Assembly (NCBI GenBank): GCA_013398955.1
Contig: VWPU01009512.1
Coordinates: 62,001 to 126,000, forward strand
Reading direction: 5' to 3'
Length of the DNA stretch: 64,000 nucleotides
Source: Callaeas wilsoni
Taxonomy: Eukaryota; Chordata; Aves; Passeriformes; Callaeidae
Below are positions 11,901 to 26,500 of the stretch, in pieces (the stretch's first letter is position 1; the number at the start of each line of letters is the position of its first letter). Made by a program: the position numbers and the translations under genes. The notes under the pieces are model-generated. The model did not search any database and had not been told where the DNA came from. It was given only the letters and a program-made list of their open reading frames with translations.

Positions 11901-14900
11901 AAACGCATAGAAAAGTGTCACCAGGGCAGCGTGTGGGGCATTGCAGGGAAAGTCAGTGGGATGAAATGTGGCTGTGTTGTGGTGTGAGAGTGAGTGATGG
12001 TCCATTACTTCAGTCCCAGACATGGATTTGTAAGGAAGATTTCTGCCCAAGTGAATTATGAGAAATTATTCGCAAAGCTGACAGTTATTAGAAGCAGATC
12101 TAATTGGAACATCATGGGAGGACTGGAAATTTTTGCAGAAGAGGCTGAGTGGTTTTGTCAGTTGTATGTATGCCAGTAAAATTGCTGACAGTTTAGGGAT
12201 CCGAGACTGCATATGCTTAAACAGCAAATGAAGCCCTGCTAGTGTGGCTGTATTTCTGTGAACAGTTTGTGAACGCCTGGAGCTTCACCCTGGTTTATTT
12301 GTGAGGTTTTTTCTAGTAAATTTGTGTACTACTAGAAACAAACCAGCGTTGTGCCATGTGTTTAGTCCTGTCTGGAGTGCAGGTGCATAGTGCCAGTGAT
12401 TTGGGCTCACCTGAGCCCTGGGGATTTTCCTGTTACTTTTTAATGCCAAGGGTAGATACGTGTAAGGAGGAGGTGACCCTGCAGAGGGGGACTGAGAAGG
12501 GCTGGGGAAAGTGAAACTGGAAAGCCCCTCTGTGCCTTCTGATTCACAGGGTACTGATGGGCTTTGTTCTGAATTTCATTTTTAAAAGGAAACTGTGCTT
12601 TTTATATTGGGGGAAAAAACCCAACCCCGACTGGAGAGAACACTGGGTCTGAAGGAATGTGATTTTTGTACCTCAGGAAGGGCCTGGGTAACTTCCTGCA
12701 TTGTGTCTGCTCATTTTCTGTCTAATGCTTGGTCTCCTGTGGGACGCAAACCCCTCTGGTTTGGGCCAGGCCAAGGGGGATGCAGTCCCCGTAGTGCTGA
12801 TGATGGGGACCTTCAGCCATAGCCCTGTGTGTGGGATGAGGAGAGGAAGCAGGCCAGCTCCTGGAGCTCTTCCTCATAACCCACACTTTCATTCCAGCAG
12901 ATCTTAGAAACAACCTTTGACAGGCTTTTCCATTTCTATTTGGGATTTTCGGCCTGATTTTTCCAAGCAAATAAGGCTGTGTGATCACACTGTCTGTGAA
13001 TTCACCTCATTCCCTCACCAGCATAGATTTAAACCAGCTCACTGTTTTTTCTACCATGTTTGACAATGCAGAAGAGGTCTCAAAAGTTACTGAGGGTCCC
13101 AGAAATTGTGTAAAATAGCGTCAGGATAGAGGGAGGCAATCCAAATTCATGCCTGCTGAGAGTGAGACAGGCAAAACCTGGGACCAGAAGCAGCAGCTGG
13201 CTGCCCAGTGTGCAGGGGGAGGTGGCCTAGTGGCCATTGCTGTGAACCAGCCCTGGACAGCCCTTCCGTGCCAGGGGGCAGGGAAATGGGGTACCCCAGT
13301 AGGAGCAGAAAACGTGTAGGATGTGTAAACCAGCCTCTCCTTGTGTACTGAGCTTTGGCTGTCTCCCTTCTTCAGCTGACATGCTAAATGTCTGTGCTCA
13401 CTTGCGCTTTCCTTTCACACAGAGCTTTTAAGGAGTAGAGTTTACTGAAAAATCAGGGTTTGGCACTGAAGTCATGTGAAGTATGGCCTCATGAGGGAAG
13501 AAGATGGTGGACAGTGTGATTTAGAATCCTGCTCAGCCACCTCAGGGCCTCTCCAGTCACAGTTTAATTCACATAACAAGAGCCTTTGAGGCAGGAAATG
13601 CATAAGAATGATGGAAAAGGCCACGATCCCAGCCAGCCTGTAACCAGCCCCTGTGTTCATGAGATAAAAGTCCTGCTTGGTGCGGTGAGGTCCCTGTGTC
13701 CCCTCACTACCCCATTCCCTGCTGGCAGTAGGGTAAGGGCATGGCCATAACCCAGGGACACGAAGCCAGCTTCTGCTGAGCATTGGAGGAACGTGCCAGT
13801 ATCCTTGTTCTGAACCTGTTCCCATGACATCTGCTAGAAAATAAAGTGTTTTTCCCAGGGACACGAGACAGTCCTGTAAAAGCCCTGTTTGCAGCACAAC
13901 TTCCAGTGGAGCCAGTGTAAACCTCTCTTGCACATTCCTGGAAAACTGAAAGCAAAGTTGTCATTTGTTGTGTTGCCTGTGGCTCCCTTGGCACCTTGTC
14001 CCTGTCAGTCGATGTGCAGATGCATCCTCTGGGGGAGGGTGGATGTGTCCTGAAAATGGGGGATACAGTTCTGAGGTGGGACCCTGATTTTCTCTGGACT
14101 CTGGGCAGCTTGTTCTGAGCACTGCAAAGCCGCTTTGGTGCAGCTCTTTCTCAAGAAGTCACGCTGCCTTGCGCTGCGTGAGGGACATGGGACTTCTTGT
14201 GTCACTGTGGGGAAGAATCCTGACAGCCCGAGGGCGAGTGTCGTGACTTCCAGAAAAGGGGGCAGGAGGGGGAAGCCAAGTTTGTAGGAGGAGCTTTCCA
14301 GCTGCCAGTTTCAGAAACCCTTAGCAGCTGTTTTCCACCAAATTCTCTCCAAATTGCAAAGACATGGCAATTGTTTGTGACCAAAGGGATGCAGGGCCAT
14401 CCATCAGCTGTGTTGCTAGCAAAACCCACTTTTTCAAAATTAAGAATATACTCCACTAATGCATTGCTATATACCATGTGAGCCAGAGAGGAATGTCTCT
14501 TCTTCAGCTTAAGTGTCTTTTTCTTCAAAAACAAGCGATGTCTCATGAGTGAAGTGCATCACTGAAAATATACTCATCTAGATTTTGTTTGTAGCCTCCC
14601 TTCTAAATTTTTTTCCTGATCTTGGGGAAATGTACAGAAAGCTCTCAGAAACAATAATTTATTTTTGAAACAAAAAGTAAAATAATTGTTAACACAGAAT
14701 CTTTACAACTAGTGAGCATATGCATCTCCCATTGGTGTGGCTTGAAAGTTAAGTTCTGGCACTCAAAGCTGACAGATTTGGGGAAACAATGTTGAATCCT
14801 TCACTGGGGTATGCTTTCTTATATGCAGCTGAAAAACAGGATTTATACTGAAACTAAAGTTTTTATGACTTCTCTGATATTAGTCAAGTGTAAACTGCTT

Positions 14901-17900
14901 GGAAGCCATTTGTTGGCAAAGCATTCATAAAAATTATGTTGTAAATTCAGCTTTTTTAGAGGCACTTATTGATAGTAGAGTAAATCTGGCTTTAGGTCTT
15001 CTGATACTCTAGTATGAAAACCACCACAGTGATGGTGATGTGATGCATATACCACGTGCTGCCTGTTCAAGGAAAGGTGATGTGGACTGCTTTTGCCCTG
15101 GCAGACTTTTCAGAGTAACTGCTGAGAGATGACCTCAGTGGATCCCACAATGGCGTTTGTGGAGTCCAAGCCTAAGGTGCAGAAAAGAATTTTCAGCTTC
15201 CCCTTCTGAGGGATTTTCATTAGCACAGATTTTAGACTATGATATGGCCTGAAAGTGTTGATTGTAGGGTGTCATTCCTCACTAAGCAGAACTGCATTTC
15301 TTTGTTAGGGCTTCTTTCTTTAATGTTAATTTCCCTCCAGAGTATCTGCAGTTGGGTTTTGTTTATTGTGTGGGAATTGTGGAAATTTTCTAGTTCAAGG
15401 AAATATTGTGTGAGGGCACTTCTTTAAGATAATATTGTACTATAGATAATGTAGAGATATAGGTGGGTTGGAGCCACTGAACTGGGCTTCTTGATGAGTT
15501 TTGTTTCTCTCCTTGACAGGTGTTCAATTTGCTGCTGGGATAAATTTAATTTTTATTATGCTGTTTTATAAGGTACATGCTTATAATTCCCATTTTTCCT
15601 TTTAACCAATCCACAAGCTTCTGAAGAGCTTCCCCATAAAGCTTTGGTAAGCATTTGTGTTTCAGGACAACTATAGGAATTTGCAGAGCTGCTGATAGCA
15701 ATGGAAGTACACTGAGCATCTCTTATGTTTGTAATAATTGTAGAATAGTACAGTAAAAATCCAGGGATGTAGCTTAAGTGATCCAAAATAAGATACAGAT
15801 CTCAAGTCAGCCTGTAATTCAGTTTTTTTTCAGTTCATCGAACAACAAGAATAGTCAAAAGAAAAGGAACATAAAGCAGGTTTACTCACAGACTGATGTT
15901 CTGTCTGCATACAAATTAAACACGTTAAACTTTGCTCAGTCTGTATTCACCACGCTGGGTTGTAGCTGTGTGGCTTCCTAGAAGAGCATTTACAGTGCAT
16001 GTTAGCATTAAACTTACCAAAGCCTCATTCATCTGGTACGTGTTCTTCTTTCCACAGAAACAATCCTGAAGTTAAATTTCCCAAAATATTTTTGTTTGTA
16101 TGCCTTACTAATTTCATGAGCAGCAAACTATTGGAGGGCAGCTTTTAATTGCTCACTTAAAAATACCTTTGTATCAGCCTCCCAGTCCTGCAGCAGTTCT
16201 TACTGAGCCAGTTTCACTGCATCACTAGATCATGTTTCTCCAACCTCTTAATGTGTGTGACTATAAATGTTATGGCAGGCAACGACTTCACCCCCGTACT
16301 AGAGGGGATTTTAGCTATAATTAGAAATATTTACTAGTCCTGGGCAGAGGAAAGATGATCCCTGACTCCTACAGGGCATGCAGCCAGGAGCTGGTGGTGT
16401 AAGCAGCATTGTTCTTTACTCAAGTAGAAGAAGCCTTGCTTGTGGCAGGTAATTTTACAGTAATAGTATAAGATATGATGTCTGGCATAGGTGCACCTCC
16501 TCCTGTTGTAGGAACCTGCCCCTGAAAAACCACTTGTGATTTTTTATTTTAAAAAAGAGCAAGAGAAAAGTTTGTTTTCACTGGAGTGACATCTTTATCT
16601 TGGGAAGGGAAAGAAACATTCATTTTTGAGTTCATTTTCCAAAGAGTTTGTCAGTAAATTTTGTTGTTCAGCAGATAATAATAAGCAGCATATCTCTGTC
16701 GAGAGAGCCTTTTTGCTCTATTGTTCTAAACACCACCCCAATGGCACAGGAACTTCTGGTTGCAGTCATTGTGCAAATTTTCTTCTTCACACCAGTGATA
16801 TCACTTCAGTGATGCCCAGGAAAAGGAAATGTTTCCCCAGCTGCAGTAGTTGATGAAATTCAAGGGTCTGTGAGCTGCTGACAGCTTACAGAAAGAGAAC
16901 TTTGGTCTGGTCCATGTCTAATATGGGTCACATACATTATCCCTCATTGCAAGCAGGATTTTGCTTGTTTTTCAAGTGAAGAAGTTAACGTTCTAAGATG
17001 TGTCATTGTTGTCAAGAGCAGGGAATAGTACTCAGGAGGGTTGATTTAGCTGTGAAGGCTGTTTTATTAGCCTAAAGAGCCAAGTAGGAGGCTTTTCTGG
17101 GAGCAGTTCAGAGCACCTATAGCACAGCTTCAGGTTTGAATCACTGTCCAAAGAAAGCATATTCTTCTGAATCCTTTTGCAAAGTCATATCAGCTTTTCT
17201 AAAAGAACTAGAAGTTGTGAGACTAGCAGCAACCTGAAGGTGGGCTTTGCTTTTTGCTGCTTTGTTCTTTTATTTTCCCCTTCCCTCCCAATATCACCTC
17301 AGGTTTGTTCCTGAAGCCTTTGGGAATCACAGAAATTTAATCTGCCCCAGAAGAGACTTCAAGAAACTACACAACTTCATTTTTTGTGACTCGCTCCCTT
17401 TTTCTGTGGCACAACTGAATATCCCAAGATGTTCCTGAAAGCTGTTATTTTTATTCGTAAGCATTTTTAGTGAGCACAGTTCAACAAGTATTCCTGGGAC
17501 ATGTTCCCATCCTTAACTGTCCATATTTAGGGAAAAATTCCCCAGAGTCTGACCTTAATAAACCTCCTCTTCTGCAAATAGAGCCAACTACTTGTCTTTT
17601 ACTCTGTAAATGTGATGAACAATTAATTACTGTCTTCTTTAAATATTGCTAAAATATGTAAAGTTACTGTACTCCTCACATTCCTTCTTGTTAAACTAAT
17701 CCAGGTCTTTTACCCTCTGCTTCTAATTATTCCCCAAAGCCTTCATTTTCTAGAGAGAATTGCAACATTTCACTTTCCCACTTTGCTGAGTGTTTAATGT
17801 TAATGGAAGATTCGTGAAGATGATTGGCAGTGGTTCACAGGTGTTTTTTTGATCAAGTTCAGGATTGGATTTCACCAGAACTGCAGGCTTGACTGCATCA

Positions 17901-20450
17901 CTCTGCCTTACATTTTTTAGCTGCTTCCTTCCTTATTCTAGTTTGTGGTTTTAACTGATTTTTAGAATAGTGTAAATTTTCTGGTCATATCTAAGCTCTA
18001 TTTGTAAAGACATGGAGCAATGAAAGCACGGACTACTTTAGTCTCTCTAATTATTGATTCTTTCCTTCTGGTATATTTAGAGAATATTCCCTTTTCATCT
18101 TTCATGTCCCTCGGTACCTGTATTGTTCTTGTGATGTAGGTTCTGATTTTGGGGCAAGAGAGGTTTGCTGTTATTTCACATTTCACATTCTTAGCCACAA
18201 GAAGTGGTTTCTGTGTCGGATTTTCAAAACTTGTGAGTCTGAGCAGCTAATAGCTTCTTGTCTACTGTCCTGCTTCTATCCTTTCCCTCTGGCAGCTTTT
18301 CAGTGTTTTCTTTTTGAAGCTAGTTCCCTGAATTTACTGAAGACTTTTAAAGTCCCATCATCCTCATTCTGTTGCTGTTATTGTTTGTCTATATACTCAG
18401 AGGATAACATTGATTTCAGTCACCTTTCCCTTCTGAACCCTGAGAAAGTTCTTCCCTGTAAACCAGAACTACATCAAAAACACCTCTATTGGAACTTCCT
18501 GCAGGTTTGAAAAAAGAGTTAGTCCCATTTTAAGTGAGGCTCCTTTAAATAAATTGTCAACCATTTGAGATTCATGTTATTTAAATGTAGATACTGAAAA
18601 CTGTAGATCCCTAAAACTTTGAGGCAGTCTTGGCAGTACTTCTGGGTGGTCATCTAGACAATGGTAAGTAAAGGAAGAAAGTTTCTTGGAGGTCGGATGG
18701 TCCAAGGGTAGGGGCAGAAGAAGTGAAGAAAAGAGTTTGTGTCTCAAAGTTGCTTTTTCTGCTGTGCCAGTTCAACAAAACATATTCCCTCAATTTACAA
18801 GCCTTGCTTTATCTTAGAGGATGGACTTCATCCCACCTCAGTAGGAGCCTGTTGTTTCTGGGTAGGTGGTGAGGAGGGGGAAGGCGTGGATGTGCCCACT
18901 CGTGCTGTGGTGTAGCCCTGCCACACCTGAGAAGAAAATTCCTAGTGGACATCATAGCCTATTCCATTTGAGGAATTCTTCAAAGCAGAGTAGCTGTTCA
19001 TATAAACCACCAGAGTGAAAATCTGGACAAAACAACTTCTGCCACTGTCCAGACTAGGAAAATAGCCAGTGTTTACCAACTGCTTTAGCTAAACTGTTTA
19101 CCTAAAGTAGGAGCTAAGTGGTGTTTAAAACGTTAGCTAACACCTTTCCTGAACATGCCTCATCTGGTTTGTTTAGACAAAGCTGGCCAATATCTCCTTT
19201 CACTGGGAACGATTAGTCACAACCCAGAAAAACTGCTTGTCATGGATTTCTCTCAGGTTTGAGAGTGTGGGGACACAAAGCTTCGCCCCGAGAACTGGTG
19301 GATGATGCCTGCAGTTACCCTCTTAGTCTTTCCATGCCAATTGTGTGGGTTTTGCTTAAGTACAAATTGTGCTTTTCATTGCTGGTTTGCAGCTGGTCTG
19401 AAGGGAAAACATGAAAAGAGTGAAGTGCTCACAAACCTTACTTTAGAAAGGCACCATTAACAAGTGACTTATTTACAGTGATGGTTCTTCCAAGTCAGTA
19501 TCAGAAGTTGACTGAAATTTTCTCTAGTCAGAATCTGCATGTAGTGAAGGACTCACCACCTTTTAGTCAACTCTTGCAGGACTTAAACTTTTAATTTGCA
19601 ACAGAAATGTAAATTTTAGTAGGAATGGGGAAAGTGGGAATGTTGTTTCCCAGGCCTCCATCTTTCCATCGTGCATGGATGGGGATGTGTTTGTGCACTG
19701 CTGATAAGAATGTTTTAATGGTTTGCTGAACATCCCAAGTCATGCCAAATCCAAATACCTCTCCCTAAATTTTCTCTGCAGCTGCCTCAGTAGGATCATG
19801 CCTCCTTTTCATCCATCTTTCTGTAAGTGTATTGTGCAAGAGCATGTAAATATCTGTACTGAGAGGGCAGCTCAAACTCTGCACATGGTAATGTTTAGGA
19901 AACTCAGACAGATGGTGCGAGTGTAGTTACAATGAAAACAATTCCTTCGACATGGGTGGGGGAACGTTTCATGAATCTTTGGCTGTGTGGAAGCTCTAGC
20001 AGGATCTGAGCCCGGGTGCAGAGTAATTCCTCAGCTCAGGGCTTTTGCTGGCAGAAAATTGCTTCATGTCATTCCAAGTAGCTTGAGTCCTATAATAATT
20101 CTCACTTCAGCAAAGGTGCAGGATAAAGGGATAATGCTGGTTCAGCTGCTTTTCATTCTGATCCTTCCTATTGTTTGGCTTCCAAGAAGCATTTTTATTT
20201 ACCCTTCTGCGTAAGAAAACATAAAACAATAGTGGGATTGGTTTTTCAGGGCTTCACATTCTCTGTTAAACATTTACACTGCTGCAAAACACTTCTCACA
20301 GTGCCAGACCCATCTTCTTCATTCCCATTCCCTCATGCACAGGTGAGGTGGTTGGAGAAAACAGAAGAATAACCAAGAACCCTTTTTGGAAATAAGAACC
20401 AGCAGCAAAGCTCACCAAATCAGACTCCCCACGTGCAGTGGAATGGCGGT
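8931..20450. other. Intronic stretch, no gene recognised
   Basis: About 11.5 kb of mostly unique sequence. The part around 12.3-14.3 kb is GC-richer and holds several overlapping open frames (for example 153 codons at 13472-13933, minus strand) without recognised similarity. A CTCF-core-like CCAGGGGGCA lies at 13271-13280. The rest (14.5-20 kb) is AT-rich. No CR1 or MIR sequence was recognised here. Confidence 0.55.
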
Positions 20451-20499
20451 CATCCATCCATCCATCCATCCATCCATCCATCCATCCATCCATCCATCC
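20451..20499. repeat. (CATC)12 tetranucleotide microsatellite
   Basis: Twelve uninterrupted CATC units followed by CCTCCCTGCCTG-type decay. The repeat has no stop in any frame, so its minus strand translates into a WMDG repeat, which explains the open frame across it. It is probably length-polymorphic. Confidence 0.97.
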
Positions 20500-20500
20500 C

Positions 20501-23500
20501 TCCCTGCCTGACTCATTCCCTTGCACTGACTCATTATTCACCATTTGGCTGCGTTCCTTTTAAAACAGCAGCTTGGCAATGTGGAAGAAAGCTGGGGTGA
20601 GAGGAAGCTCGGAGAAGGCACACACGGGGCTGTAATTGCAGTAAATCTGTGCTCAGCCTTTTACTCGAGAACTGTCCTCGCCATTTGTCTTCCTCTGGCA
20701 GGGTGCCTTCGCTGCTGAATGCTGCTCTGCCGATGCTCCCCCTGCACTCCTCCAGCTTGCAGAATCCCTCCTCGCCTTCCTGTCTTGGCCATGCAGGAGC
20801 ACCGTTCCCTGTCCCCGGAGCTCCTGGGTGACTCCTATGCAGAAATATGCGTGACAGACGGGACCTTGCTCAGTCTAGCAGCTGTTGCTAGGGACGGATG
20901 TGACATTTAGTGCTAGTACAAAGGGTCAATTAGATAAGGGCCCTAAAGATAATTTCTGTAATATGGGGCTTGGTGATTTGGAGTGGGGGAGACAGCAGTA
21001 AGAATTATGCAGCTACTGCAGCTACTAGTAATCTGGGTTGTTTTGGTTTTTTTTAACCTTGCCCCAGAGATCACAATTTCAAGCAGACAGGTGTTACCAC
21101 CTTCAGATATTAAAGACATGCTTAATCTCTATGGAGACATTTGCTTCACCTAATGAAATGAGCTGCAGCAATCAATTTTATTCTGCACCTATTGATCATG
21201 TCTGTATTCGGGAGACAAATACAAGACAACCTTAATTAAGAGGCTCTATCTCTTCCTTTAGCAGTGCTTTCCAGCAGGAAGCTTTCACATCGCACGTTGT
21301 ACTTTTTTGATAGAAAGTATCTCTTCTATTTGTATCAAGATGAAATGGAAATCAAAAGCTTTCATTTCTATCCTCTGCACTGATTTTAAAGGAACAAAGT
21401 AGTTTGTATTTTTAAAGTGCCTAATTCAATTTATTTAGATTTACTGTACCACAGGAATTTGAAAATCAATGACTTTAGCTGCCAGGTGCGCTCTTTATTC
21501 ATATATTTTTTTTAAGATTATGGATGTGAATGACATCTGTCTTTTCTAAATTGAGCGGCTTCATTGTAAATAAATAAAAAGCATAGGATTATTTTTTCTT
21601 TAACATTTATGTTTGAGGATATTCTCCATTAGATTCTTTCCTTCTCTTCCTGGCCATATTGCACATACAATACATGCTGTTTGCAAACTAGTTTGCCTTT
21701 AGCAGAGTCCCCAAAAAGAGAGGAGCTCTAGACAATCAAACAGGTATTGTGAGTGCTGTGGAGGGAACTCTAACTCAACAGCTGCCCTATATATTAACTG
21801 AGATAGTGGTGCCACTGATGTAGAACATGCTCCTTTCGTGTCTGAGGTCTGAATGTCACTTAAAATACTGTGGCAAGGGTTCTGAGAGCGTTGGTTCTGG
21901 ACATAGATTCTAGAAAGCGTTTGCAGTCAAATCCATGAAGTGTTTGTGACTGGTATCTGGCAGTGCTGTGTGGAGCTGGCTTGTTCAGCCGGCAGTGTAA
22001 GCAGTTTTTTGCAGGAAAGAGGGAAAAGATGGTAGTGTGATGGCTTTGTAGCAGGAGTAGTGTTCTGCATCATTTCCCTGCCAAAGCAAAGCACTCCTGA
22101 GTCAAGGAATGTTTTCTCTGCTCACAAGACAGCTGTGGCAAATGCACACAGGAATTGTATTTAAGGAAATATTTGCTTTTGTGAGGGCAGTAGCATTAAA
22201 ACAGTTAAGCAGTGGCATTAGATAGGTCATGGTAACTAATCATAGTCGTGTGGCTCAGTATCGAGCAGTGAACGTACCAAACTCTATCGGCAGGGAGCGA
22301 TTGTAGCGCTCACTCTGTGCTGTATTTCTCACCATCCCAAAGCACGTGTCATCCTCCTCAGGAGTGAGGGCTATTCCATTGCATAGCATGATAAATTTGG
22401 GCACAGTGAAGTGTCCAAGCACAGTGTCATATAGCAAAACTGGGAAGGTTACAAGAGGAACTTTGCGCTTCATCCCCTGAACCTCCGGGGTGAAACAAGG
22501 AGCACTTTATGGTCTTGCCTGATAGCTCAGCGTTAGTGGGGTTTCCTGATTGCCTTGTTTCAAACTGATTTAGGCTGGGTGCAGCATAAAAATCTCTGAC
22601 ACATGGTGCAGAATATCAGTAGGGTTAATTGGTCCTGACATCGTCAGGGATGCTGAAGAAGTAGCAGTCACTTTGTGCCTCGAAGTCTCTTGGATCCAAA
22701 AAGTCTCTGTGTGGGTGGTGTTAATCCCAGAACGGTTTTGTAATAGCAGCGCTTTCACCCAAGTTCTCTTAGTTGAAAACTCCTCTTCGTGCCTCAACCC
22801 ACCGTGTCCCATTGTGCAGAGAACATTAGGTCTCATCGTGAAATATCTTCTTCCGTTCTTTAAGAGTTTTGCTGCAGGTACTTCTCAGGTCAGGGTCAAA
22901 AGGACTTTTTTACTTCTGAACTCAAGTTAGCCAAAGTAGTTTCCTTTTATGGGAAAGCTATGTATGGCAGCTGGGGGAAAATGGGACTTTAGCAAGTTGC
23001 TCTAAACAAAGGGAATAATGTGATTCTTCAGTCTTTTAATCCCCACCTTTTGTGAAGCTGATAGCTCTGTTTTTAGAGAATAGTGCTTGAAATAATTACG
23101 CATAAAAAGTGTCTACTCAAAGCAGTAATTAAAGTGTTTTTACTGAATTGACATTGAGAACTCCTTTGTGAAAAATGATGGACTTACATAAGCGCATCTT
23201 TATTTACATAAAGTTAATAAAATAAGCTATTTCAATCTATGGATATTTTCTTCCTCCTCCTCCTTTCTAGGATATAAATTTGATTTCATTTGACTTTCTT
23301 AGACATTTTTTGCCCCTATAAGGAAGTTCAACATCTCACAGCAGTATGCTTTGCTTTGTTTTAGTTCTCTGCTGGGTCTCTGAGTGAAGTTTGGTGTTCT
23401 TTAGATGCTATTCAAGAATTCAACACTCTAGTTTGCTTATTTGTAGGAAAACCGTTGTTGCTGGACATCTGCTGCTTGTGGTATTTCATGCTGGAGATAA

Positions 23501-26500
23501 TACTGTTGCACTGCTCATCCTGAATTAGTAATAAGTACAGTTTGACTTATATGACTTTGAGAGGTGGGACTTATCCAGGGCCTTACTGAGAGTGGGATGA
23601 AACATTATGCGAAGATGGATTTCTAAGTCCTGTGATGATGGGTATTGTGCAGCCAGCATGAAACCACTGCACTTCAGAGCTCTAGCCTTTCTTATTGTTA
23701 TTTTTCTACTCAGACACTTGCTTCTCACAAAAAACAAACTTTAATGATTCATTAATTTAATGATTCAGCCAGCCCCCGTTGGTTCAATTTAGCCTGCACA
23801 GATTAAAGGGTCGTTCTGTTGGTCTCGGACAGACAGACTGCAGAGAAATGAGCTCTCCAGGATGATTAGCTTGAGAGAAGGGGACTCTCCAGGGCTTTTC
23901 TAATGAACTGAGAGCTCTTTTAGGGGCCTGCTGGTAAGATAGGAGTGCCTTCTGCTTTTCTGTCTCCTTCCTCTGTCTTCCTGCTCATCTTTGAAATACA
24001 AGTAAACCAAATAAAAAAGCCATGATTCATACACAAAAGCTTTAGAACAATGTATTTTACAGCTGAAGACAGTGTTTTGTGTCCTTTGAGATACTGATGC
24101 TTAGATCATTTTCTGTCTGGCATTTTCCTGTTTTAAAGCTTGTCAGTCATACTAGTATTTAATGACTTCTCAAAGACCAATTAGCATCTACAGGACTTTG
24201 TGGGGTGTTTCTTTTGTCCCAAGTAGCTTTTTTCCAACCTTGACAGTGGATAGGGTTCCTTTCTCTTTGAGCTCATTTAAATATGGGACCAATTTATCCA
24301 ACAACAGATTGAAAAATGGGAGTTCTGGCACATCTGGAATATTTATTCTTAAAATTGTATAACCGCAAGTGTTAGACCTGTTTAAGTACCAGCTTGCATT
24401 CAACCTACCTAAATTTCCACTGGAATTTCCCTCAGAGATGGGGCTCTTCAATTGCTCCTCTCTGCTGTCCTGTGGTGTGGTTGAGCTGCCTCAGCCTTTT
24501 CCAACGGGTTTGTCCAATGGCCCCAAGCTGAGTGTGTGCGGCTGCATTTCAGAGCGCCGCAGTTCCTGTACTGGTATGTCTGCAAAGCCTGTGGGATTAA
24601 GGCACTCTGCTGCTGTGAAATGTTTTCTTGGTTTTATTACTGCGGCGATAACATCTCACGTTGCTTTTTCAGTGGCAGTATTGCACCCAAGAGGGCAACG
24701 GTTCGTGCATTAGGACTATTACAAATTAACACTACTTTTCCCTTTCTCTTTAAAGTAAGGAAGTAGCATCCCTTTTTAATAAACAGATGAATTTGAGGCA
24801 GAATTAAAATTCCTTTTGAAAGACAGTCAGAAAAGCTATTGCAGTGAGGTTTTAAGAACTCAGCCCAGAAGGCAGTGTGTCATTGTGCATTCCACAGATG
24901 GAAAACTTTTTTTAAATTAATGAGACTAGTTAAAATAATATTCACCCATACACAGCCCTAGGTATCAAGGGCTCGCTGCTCATTCCAGCAAGGTAACATT
25001 TGCTTACTACATGGAGGCAACAGGCTTAGCTTTCAAAGACCCTTTTCGTCTCAAGGTGTGGGAATCTGCTGTGTGGTAGAAATGGACGGGGAAAGGCTTT
25101 TTCTCCTTACATAGAATCTTTCTGCTGTTCACTTGCATTATACAGCACAAGTCAATTGGAAATTCATGGGAAGAGTGTGTTTTGAATGCAGTTGAGTATC
25201 CCACATTGAAATAAGTGGTGAGGATTTAATAATTTTGAGGTTGGCAGCCAAACGTGTTATAACACCACTTAGTATGCAGTCACAAAGTAGAATTGGCTAA
25301 GTCATTTGACATGTGAACTCTGCTTACAATAGAAATGTTATTACAACTTCAGCTCTTAAGTTTCTGTTTAATGGTTAAATTATATGAGCAACATTTGATT
25401 GTTGTAATGTTGCATTGATTTTAAACCACAGGTTTACTCAAATGGTAATGATTCAGTTTTCTTTTCAGGAAACTTAGCAGAAAGACTTTCTTCTTTGAGG
25501 AAAAATATCAGTTAGTGGGCATTTTCAGGGCATCTCCATGGCACTGTTTCTGAAAACAAAGCGTAGGAAGGAGCATATGGTATTACATCTGCAGAGTGTT
25601 TGACAGTAACCAGTCGCGGGTGTTTCAGAGGTCAATTTACAGAACTCAGAAAAAGCAGTTACTCTGCCCAAGGAAGTTGCTCCTCTGAAAGCCAATAGCT
25701 TTGAGGTTAACATAAACTCTAAAGTGTTAGATACATAACTTCTTCACCACTTGCCATTTCTGAACTTCATTTTGGGGCACCTCTATGAGCAACTGTCCAG
25801 AGATGGGTCCAGTTTTTCCTTGAATCTTGATCAGACTTTGGCTTCATTAGAATTATTAATATTTTTCAAGCTTTACTAAGGACCTGCTAAATTTTTGAAT
25901 AACCCATTGGACTTCAGTTATGAAAGACAGTAAAGGATTCTGATATACGTTCTTCTGGTATTTTGTGACAGCACATACTTCTGTCAGTTACTTTCTTACT
26001 TCAGGTATGCAGTTCCAGTCTCCCATGTCATTTTGTGAGAACGCCTTCTCCTCCCATGCCCTCTATCATTGCCATTTGTTTATAAATACTGAAAAGTTCT
26101 TTTTTCTTTGTTAATGGAGGGAATACTTCGGCACACAGTCCTCTAGATGAGGGTGAACCACTGGTTTATACAAGTCTTTCCTACAACTTTATGGAAAGGT
26201 AACACTTATCATTTGGAAGATGGATGGGTTTCCTTTTCCATTGCTCTGTCCTTAAGCCCTGCTGATATAAAATTCTCATTTTAGATATTCAGTGATTAAG
26301 TATGAAGATCTCAGTGAAGCGGAGTCCCATCAGAACCCAAATTGCAATACTGAGATTGCTCTAAGCAGATAAATTACTTCTGTCCTATAAAGACTTCAGT
26401 GTCTGAAGAGATTAAATTGTAGCCGTGAACAAATCCATTATCAAAAATGATGTGATTAGGAAGATGTGCAAGTTTTTTCATTATCATGTGAACCTGGAAC

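Noticed and set aside
13472..13994. 153- and 95-codon overlapping minus-strand open frames
   Set aside because: They lie in a GC-richer segment where stops are rarer, and have no recognised motif or splice context.
20296..20544. Open frame with a WMDG repeat
   Set aside because: It is the minus-strand translation of the CATC microsatellite.
24536..24766. Cys-rich open frame (YVCKACG...CCCEMF)
   Set aside because: The cysteine spacing does not fit a zinc-finger pattern I know, and an overlapping frame is equally open.
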